Source: Parcubacteria group bacterium CG_4_9_14_0_2_um_filter_35_11
GTDB taxonomy: Bacteria; Patescibacteriota; Minisyncoccia; Minisyncoccales; GCA-002788555
Direction of reading: 5' to 3'
Assembly (NCBI GenBank): GCA_002788555.1
Contig: PFRL01000025.1
Location: forward strand, 1 to 11,221
DNA: 11,221 nt
Below the pieces are notes generated by a model that worked only from the letters and a program-made list of their open reading frames with translations, was not told the origin of the DNA and did not search any database. Below, in pieces: positions 7,079 to 11,221 of this stretch (positions are counted from its first letter, which is position 1; each line of letters opens with the position of its first letter). Position numbers and translations under genes: made by a program.

Positions 7079-7085
7079 AATTTCT

Positions 7086-7820
7086 TTATAGCGTTTTTAC
7101 ATTCGAATAAATCTCTTGAATATCCTCGCGAGTATCTAATGCTTCGAATAAATTCTTTATTTTCTCTTTTAACTCCTGTTTTTTTATTTCTACTTCTTCT
7201 TTTGGTACAAAATCTAAACTTGTTTCTTCTATTTTTATCTCTTTCCCCTCCAAAATTTTTTTGACCCTTTCTAACTGTTCTGGCTCTGTATAAACCTCCA
7301 AACTTTCATTTTTAAATTTAATATCTTCCGCTCCGGCATCAATAAGATTGAGCTCTAATTCTTCGGGTTTAAATTTTTTAATCTGGGATTTAAGATTGAG
7401 AGTAATTACTCCTTTTCTCTGAAACATCCAAAGAACTCCACCGCTTGCTAATTTTCCTCCAAATCTTTCAAGAAGTTGGCGAATCTCTGCTAAAGTCCTA
7501 TTTTTGTTATCTGTAACCGCTTCTAACAAAATAGCAACTCCTCCCGGCCCAAACCCCTCAAGTAAAAGGGGTTCAAATTTTAACCCTTCAATTTCTCCTG
7601 TTCCTTTTTTAATCGCTCTTTCGATACCCTCTTGAGGCATATTCAAAGTTCTTGCTTTCTCAATGACAGCACGGAGAGCGGAATTAGTTTCTGGGTTACC
7701 TCCTTTTTCTCTGGCAGCAACAGAAATTAATCGAGCGAACTTGGAGAAAATCTTCGCTCTCTTTTTGTCCTCTGTTCCTTTTTTGTATTTAATATTCGCC
7801 CATTTTGAGTGTCCAGACAT
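7086..7820 (-). CDS. yebC: YebC/PmpR (TACO1) family protein
   Basis: The 244-residue protein is a full-length YebC-family member. The invariant N-terminus MSGHSKWANIKYKKGTEDKKRAKIFSK is intact, followed by ARTLNMPQEGIERAIKKGTGE (starts 56), EGFGPGGVAILLEAVTDNKNRTL (starts 88) and a GGKLASGGVLWMF segment (about 120-132). The family was long called a transcriptional regulator; bacterial YebC and mitochondrial TACO1 are now linked to translation of difficult stretches such as polyproline, so the function is best left as translation-associated. The gene begins 22 bases after the LTD/PKD gene stop. The bases before its ATG are only A and T except for two C, so there is no Shine-Dalgarno and initiation may be leaderless-like or coupled. 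The start is fixed by the conserved MSGHSKW. Confidence 0.97.
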   Translation of the reverse strand: MSGHSKWANIKYKKGTEDKKRAKIFSKFARLISVAAREKGGNPETNSALRAVIEKARTLNMPQEGIERAIKKGTGEIEGLKFEPLLLEGFGPGGVAILLEAVTDNKNRTLAEIRQLLERFGGKLASGGVLWMFQRKGVITLNLKSQIKKFKPEELELNLIDAGAEDIKFKNESLEVYTEPEQLERVKKILEGKEIKIEETSLDFVPKEEVEIKKQELKEKIKNLFEALDTREDIQEIYSNVKTL

Positions 7821-7842
7821 GATATTATTTAATTTGTTTTAT

Positions 7843-9336
7843 TTATTTTTCTATTTCCACCTCTATTTTTTCTTTTTCCGGGATATTATCTTGAATGATG
7901 TGTCTATCCTCTTTAATTTTTCTCCTTAATTTTACCAGGCCCAAGCCCAAAAATCCAGAAAAAATACTAGTCCCCAAGGCGGAAAGAGCTAAAGTTGTTT
8001 GATTTCTCTTAACTAATGCTAATAAGTTTTCTCCAAAAATCTTTTCGGGTGCCTCTGGTATCTTACTCTCTTTAGTCTCACTTTCAAGGTTTCTCTGATC
8101 GCTCACCTTATTTTTTTCCTGGTCATTCGTTTCTCCAAGAACCAAAGGGGATTTCTCTTCTAAGAGAGGTAGATTAGGAGCAGAGGAAGTTCCGCTAACC
8201 TCTTTTTTAGTTCCTAAATTGATTATATTTGGTAAGCCGGGCGTCGAAGTGTCTGTATAAAAATAATCCTCTCCTCTTTTAGCTACAATAGAATGACCAT
8301 TATCTTTTTCGTATTTTATTTCTTGGCGAATATCACCCGAGGGATAAATCAAAAAGAGAGAATTGTTGTTAAAAGAAATTTCGTCGAGGATTGATGGAGA
8401 AAGAAAAAGAAAGGTTTTTGGCGCAATGTAACTTCCGACTGGGAAAATAAAACTCTTTCCTTCTTTATTGCTAGAAAGTCCCCATCCTGAAATATCTTGA
8501 ATATTTTCCGACTCACTAATAATTTCTATCCAACCTTCTTTCAGAGAAAATTCTGAGATAAAAATAGAATTAGAAAAAATAGTGACCTCTATCAATGCCT
8601 CATCTTCTTCTTTTGAATTAGAAACACGTAAAGAGACTATATATTCTCCAGGGAAGGAATATTTATGAGTCACAATTTCTCCTTGAGCACTATATCCGTC
8701 GCCGAAATTCCAAAAATACTCTTCGATATTTCCGCTAGAGGCTGAGCCATCAAAAGTAATTTCTTTATTTGCAAGAGAAATAATATTACTACCAGCATTA
8801 GCAGAGAGTAAAATTCCGGAACTTTGAGGAGAGGGAGGCTTCCCATCTTGCCAAGAATCCAAAGGATTCTCTCCTCCAAATTTTCTCTGCATAGAAATAT
8901 CCTTGCTTTTGCCAGCAGGCCAGTTATTATCTTTGGGAACGGGTGTTTCGTCAATAATATTTCCTTCTTTGTCCTTCAAGACTAGTTTTCCGTTACTTTT
9001 GTAATCATTCGCTAAAGAAATTGATTCGTAAAAATCGCATGTTTTTACCGAATCTTTCTGACAAATTAAAAAATACCCTTTTGGGGGAATTAGCCCTTTT
9101 ATATTTTCTAATGGTTTTTGAGCGCTTTTAGCATTATCAATGCTCCAGGATTCGAGGATTATTTTACTATCAGTTAAATTTTTTAATTCAATCCATTCTT
9201 CGCCGTCACTATCTTTCCCCCACATTACTTCGTTTATTATTACCTGTTTTTTAACCGCTCCGAAAAGAAAGTTTAAAGGGAATAATAAGAATACAAGAGT
9301 ACCTAAAATTAAAAAAGAGATTTTTTTAATTTTCAT
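7843..9336 (-). CDS. Secreted, C-terminally anchored protein with lamin-tail and PKD domains
   Basis: The 497-residue protein begins with a signal peptide (residues 1-27: KIKK then a hydrophobic stretch ending FLFGAVKK). A lamin-tail domain follows (about 31-165: VIINEVMWGKDSDGEEWIEL, then ESWSIDN and GLIPPKGYFLI), then a PKD domain (about 175-255: FDGSASSGN, FWNFGDG, THKYSFPGEYIVSLRV). A second, more divergent lamin-tail-like unit (about 257-370: FISEFSLKEGWIEI, DISGWGLSS, GSYIAPKTFLFL) ends in STPGLPN. A low-complexity polar linker leads to one TM helix (about 447-469) and a basic then acidic cytoplasmic tail. LTD proteins are typical cell-surface proteins in this type of bacteria, probably for adhesion or envelope binding; no enzyme motif is seen. 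It is the first gene of the leftward gene run, and its ATG is preceded by a weak AGG, divergent from the small RNA promoter. Confidence 0.88.
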   Translation of the reverse strand: MKIKKISFLILGTLVFLLFPLNFLFGAVKKQVIINEVMWGKDSDGEEWIELKNLTDSKIILESWSIDNAKSAQKPLENIKGLIPPKGYFLICQKDSVKTCDFYESISLANDYKSNGKLVLKDKEGNIIDETPVPKDNNWPAGKSKDISMQRKFGGENPLDSWQDGKPPSPQSSGILLSANAGSNIISLANKEITFDGSASSGNIEEYFWNFGDGYSAQGEIVTHKYSFPGEYIVSLRVSNSKEEDEALIEVTIFSNSIFISEFSLKEGWIEIISESENIQDISGWGLSSNKEGKSFIFPVGSYIAPKTFLFLSPSILDEISFNNNSLFLIYPSGDIRQEIKYEKDNGHSIVAKRGEDYFYTDTSTPGLPNIINLGTKKEVSGTSSAPNLPLLEEKSPLVLGETNDQEKNKVSDQRNLESETKESKIPEAPEKIFGENLLALVKRNQTTLALSALGTSIFSGFLGLGLVKLRRKIKEDRHIIQDNIPEKEKIEVEIEK

Positions 9337-9343
9337 ATACCTA

Positions 9344-9372
9344 TTGACAAATAATTTAAAATATAGTAGAAT
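9344..9372 (+). promoter_or_regulatory. Sigma-70-type promoter of the small RNA
   Basis: A perfect -35 TTGACA (9344-9349), a 17-base spacer and a -10 TAGAAT (9367-9372) form a near-consensus housekeeping promoter. Transcription would start about 7-9 bases later, at or next to G9381, exactly where the base-paired RNA begins. A second -10-like TATAAT at 9372-9377 would need a 22-base spacer and is less likely. It lies in the gap upstream of the LTD/PKD gene and points away from it. Confidence 0.82.
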
Positions 9373-9380
9373 ATAATAAA

Positions 9381-9498
9381 GCTGCGAGTAAGTGGAGTTT
9401 TTTCTCAGCCTAGGGCAGACGGGTCAAAGACTAATCTGTCCCTCAGAAAAACTTCGAATTTCTTCCTTGAGATAATTTTTCTTACTCGCAGTTTTTTT
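9381..9498 (+). ncRNA. Structured small RNA of unknown family (about 118 nt)
   Basis: A strong promoter upstream and a T7 tract at the end (9492-9498) bound a transcript that folds into a rod. P1, 9382-9392 with 9481-9491, is a perfect 11-bp closing stem. P2 is 9394-9402 with 9447-9455 (9 bp, one G-U); P3 is 9413-9419 with 9435-9441 (7 bp, one G-U); a small P4 is 9422-9425 with 9429-9432. The 3' side between P2 and P1 (9456-9480) is largely open, and TGAGA (9468-9472) can pair with TCTCA (9403-9407), giving a possible pseudoknot. It lacks the signatures I would expect of SRP RNA, tmRNA, RNase P RNA and 5S rRNA. A 6S-like role (rod with open centre) is possible but the length and asymmetry argue against it. 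The plus strand is favoured because only there do promoter, stem and T-tract line up. Confidence 0.75.
9481..9498 (+). terminator. Rho-independent-type end of the small RNA
   Basis: The 3' strand of the closing stem (9481-9491) runs straight into seven T residues (9492-9498). The stem's partner is about 90 bases upstream, so the whole folded RNA serves as the terminator hairpin rather than a local loop. No comparable T-tract follows the stem on the minus strand. Confidence 0.55.
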
Positions 9499-9510
9499 GT
9501 TGATATATCT

Positions 9511-9559
9511 GAGTACATAATTTGTTATGTGCTCGGCCGAGCACAAAAATTTTGTGCTC
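9511..9559. repeat. Nested tandem inverted repeats between convergent gene ends
   Basis: Two hairpins lie back to back. The first is GAGTACATAA (9511-9520) with TTATGTGCTC (9525-9534), a 10-bp stem with one G-T mismatch/wobble. The second is GAGCACAAAA (9539-9548) with TTTTGTGCTC (9550-9559), a perfect 10-bp match around one base. The inner arms also form a perfect 16-bp palindrome at 9529-9544 (GTGCTCGGCCGAGCAC), so hairpins and palindrome are mutually exclusive. The site lies between the end of the plus-strand RNA and the end of the minus-strand pilB gene, so a bidirectional terminator or 3'-end stabiliser is likely, although neither strand has a good T-tract directly after it. A protein-binding site or a REP-like element is also possible. 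Confidence 0.7.
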
Positions 9560-9569
9560 TGGTTTGAAT

Positions 9570-11221
9570 TTATTCTATAGGTCCGGTAACTTTTTTTACT
9601 TCCTCAACGGTAGTAATCCCTTCTAGAACTCGCAAAAGTCCATCTTGCTGTAAGGTAATCATTCCCTCCTCAATCGCTAATTTTCTCATTACCGAAATAG
9701 AAGGATAAGAGAGTATAGCTTCCTCTATTTTTTGAGTGATTCGAAACATTTCATAAATACCTATTCTTCCTTTGTAACCACTATTATGACAGGCTAGGCA
9801 ACCCTGAGTTTCGAAAATCTTTATATTAGTCAGGTTTGGTTTAGCTACTTTGGGCAGATTCTCAAGATTTTTCTCGATTTTTAAAAGTATTTCTTTTGAA
9901 GGAATTACCTTTTTGGCACATTTTTTGCAAACTCGCCGCAAAAGTCTCTGAGCAATAGCCAGGTTAATCGCCGGAGCAATTGAGATGGGAGAGGCACCCA
10001 TTTCAATCAATCGAGGGACTATTCCAGCCGCATCATTGGTATGCAAAGTGGAAAAGACTAAGTGTCCTGTTAGAGCAGCTTGGATTGCTGTTTCGGCAGT
10101 CTCCCTATCTCTAACCTCTCCTACCAAGATTACATCGGGGTCTTGCCTTAAAGTAGCCCTTAAAGCATCAGCAAAGTCATAACCTTTTCCAGGCTCTACT
10201 TGGGTTTGCTCAATCCCTCCCAACTTATATTCAATAGGGTTTTCTATGGTAATCACTTTAATCTCAGGAGAAGTGATATATTTTAAACAAGCATATAAAG
10301 TAGTAGTTTTCCCAGAACCAGTTGGCCCACAAGTTAAAATCATCCCTTGGGGTTTTTGCATCTCGTAAAGTAAGACTTCTTTATGCCAAGGATGAAGCCC
10401 TAAATCGTCAATAGAAAGTATCATCTCCGGATTCAAAATTCTCATGACAATGTCCTCTCCGACGTCCCCTGGCACTACAGAAACTCTTACTTCCATTGCC
10501 TTTCCGCCAGCCGAAATCGTGTATCTTCCGTCTTGGGCAATATCATGAATATTAATCTTCATAGAGGAAAGGAGTTTAATCCTCGAAAGTAGAAAATTAT
10601 AAGTTTTTCTTTTAAATAAGAAAATATCATACAAAATACCGTCTATTCGATAGCGTATCTGTGTTTCTTTTTCTCCTGGCTCAATATGAACATCGGAAGC
10701 ATTAAACTTTAGAGCAGCAGCAAGAATTATTTCTAAAACAAAACTGCTTTCTTTTTTTTCTACCTCATTTAACCTCTGCCGAAGCTCCTCAATGGTATTA
10801 ATTTTTTCTTTAAATTCTTCAAGATATTGAGTAGAGATTTCAATTCTTCCTACAATTTCCTTTCTGGGCAGGGGAATTTTTTTATATTCTCCCAAAGCTC
10901 TCAAAAGTGAAGTTCTGGAACAAATAAAAACATCCACTTTAAAATCTCTTTTTTTAAAATTCTCTAAAGTTTCAAGAACTAAATTATCTTTAGGATCCAG
11001 GGCAGCTACTGCGATTCTTTCTCCTTTTCTCTGGAAGGAAACGAAAAGTCCTACCCTAGCTTTTCCTTCAGGAATAAGGGCCAAGGCATCTAAATCAATA
11101 GGCGAGGTAATAAGGTTAATGTAGGGGAGGTTATATTTTTGAGCTAACTCTTTTGCCCTTGACTCCTCTTGTTGACGGCGGAGAAAAGTTAATGTTCCTT
11201 TACTCTCTTTCTCTTTTTTGG
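9570..11221 (-). CDS. pilB: Type IV pilus assembly ATPase PilB/GspE family (5' end beyond window)
   Basis: The frame is open from the right edge to a TAA at 9570, giving 549 visible residues. A TTG at 11084 is internal: the 45 codons before it read as the family's N-terminus (RAKELAQKYNLPYINL ... PIDLDALALIPE), so the start is outside the window. Residues about 1-115 form an MshEN-type N-terminal domain. The ATPase follows: DVHIEP (176-181), RYRIDGILYD (about 189-198), Walker A GPTGSGKTT (298-306), Walker B region DPDVILVGEVRD (360-371), the His-box TLHTND (391-396) and a zinc-type tetracysteine C431/C434 and C474/C477. It powers pilin polymerisation at the inner membrane. PilB is favoured over GspE because type IV pili are the usual system in such genomes, but the neighbours that would decide are outside. 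Its transcript ends towards the inverted-repeat cluster at 9511-9559. Confidence 0.94.
   Translation of the reverse strand, partial: KKEKESKGTLTFLRRQQEESRAKELAQKYNLPYINLITSPIDLDALALIPEGKARVGLFVSFQRKGERIAVAALDPKDNLVLETLENFKKRDFKVDVFICSRTSLLRALGEYKKIPLPRKEIVGRIEISTQYLEEFKEKINTIEELRQRLNEVEKKESSFVLEIILAAALKFNASDVHIEPGEKETQIRYRIDGILYDIFLFKRKTYNFLLSRIKLLSSMKINIHDIAQDGRYTISAGGKAMEVRVSVVPGDVGEDIVMRILNPEMILSIDDLGLHPWHKEVLLYEMQKPQGMILTCGPTGSGKTTTLYACLKYITSPEIKVITIENPIEYKLGGIEQTQVEPGKGYDFADALRATLRQDPDVILVGEVRDRETAETAIQAALTGHLVFSTLHTNDAAGIVPRLIEMGASPISIAPAINLAIAQRLLRRVCKKCAKKVIPSKEILLKIEKNLENLPKVAKPNLTNIKIFETQGCLACHNSGYKGRIGIYEMFRITQKIEEAILSYPSISVMRKLAIEEGMITLQQDGLLRVLEGITTVEEVKKVTGPIE

Noticed and set aside
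7663..7929. Plus-strand 88-codon open frame over the yebC start
   Set aside because: It spans the yebC/LTD junction in antisense; its hydrophobic look comes from the A-rich and lysine-rich codons of the real genes read backwards.
8670..8954. Minus-strand 94-codon frame inside the LTD/PKD gene
   Set aside because: Out-of-frame overlap with the PKD/LTD region; no ribosome site and no similarity to known proteins.
9140..9376. Plus-strand open frame antisense to the start of the LTD/PKD gene
   Set aside because: The minus strand there encodes a signal peptide and a lamin-tail domain; the plus-strand frame also runs through the small RNA promoter.
9381..9498. Small RNA as a minus-strand leader or attenuator of the LTD/PKD operon
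   Set aside because: On the minus strand the closing stem is followed by mixed A/T sequence, not a T-tract, and the consensus promoter reads the other way.
9381..9498. 5S rRNA, SRP RNA or tmRNA
   Set aside because: The size is near 5S and SRP RNA, but the conserved GGAAG/GCAG-type SRP loop, 5S internal motifs, and tRNA-like ends of tmRNA are absent.
9570..11084. PilB/GspE gene starting at the TTG at 11084
   Set aside because: The frame stays open for 45 more codons to the window edge and those codons read as the conserved PilB N-terminus, so the TTG is an internal leucine codon.
421..11221. Recoded UGA (as in some Patescibacteria lineages)
   Set aside because: None of the ten visible stops is TGA, which raised the question, but no conserved reading frame contains an in-frame TGA and glycines and tryptophans use GGN and TGG; AT bias explains the TAA/TAG preference.
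1..11221. CRISPR array, insertion sequence or tRNA gene
   Set aside because: No regularly spaced repeats, transposase or tRNA cloverleaf was seen on either strand.

Overview
This AT-rich, almost entirely coding window looks like a genome fragment from a Candidate Phyla Radiation (Patescibacteria, Parcubacteria-like) bacterium. That is an inference from gene style: terse operon packing, weak or absent Shine-Dalgarno sequences at most starts, a lamin-tail/PKD surface protein, type IV pilus ATPase, and short stand-alone versions of normally larger proteins. The standard code fits: all ten visible stops are TAA or TAG, glycine is GGN, and no conserved ORF is interrupted by TGA.

Layout: every protein gene is on the minus strand. 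Reading 5' to 3' in that direction (high to low coordinates): a PilB/GspE ATPase entering from the right edge (11221-9570); an intergenic island (9337-9569) holding a small structured RNA on the plus strand with its own consensus promoter, followed by a cluster of nested inverted repeats; then a run of closely spaced genes from 9336 to the left edge, probably one operon: a secreted/anchored LTD-PKD-LTD protein, YebC, RuvC, a 7-TM protein, an ATP-grasp/retropepsin fusion, a second ATP-grasp protein, TsaE, a 7-TM PAS coiled-coil sensor without a kinase, a stand-alone 5'-3' exonuclease, and the start of a second sensor-type membrane protein cut by the left edge.

The most interesting block is 3184-6588. 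The 434-residue protein resembles the alpha-L-glutamate-ligase-like ATP-grasp family (ATPgrasp_ST) fused to a RimB-type retropepsin-like domain (Pfam Zn_protease), and the 7-TM protein next to it resembles the membrane half of the 'inactive transglutaminase fused to 7 TM helices' proteins. In proteobacteria these occur as separate neighbouring genes with a large periplasmic transglutaminase-like domain. Here the ligase and protease are fused, the periplasmic domain is absent, and a second unrelated ATP-grasp ligase is added. This suggests a minimal membrane-linked peptide or amino-acid ligation/removal system.

The second standout is the plus-strand RNA (about 9381-9498): consensus -35, 17-bp spacer, near-consensus -10, an 11-bp closing stem and a T7 tract. 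I do not recognise its family. Two genes are visible here that extend beyond, or lack, a simple ATG-to-stop ORF: the edge-truncated sensor paralogue at 1-411 and the true upstream extension of PilB to the right edge.
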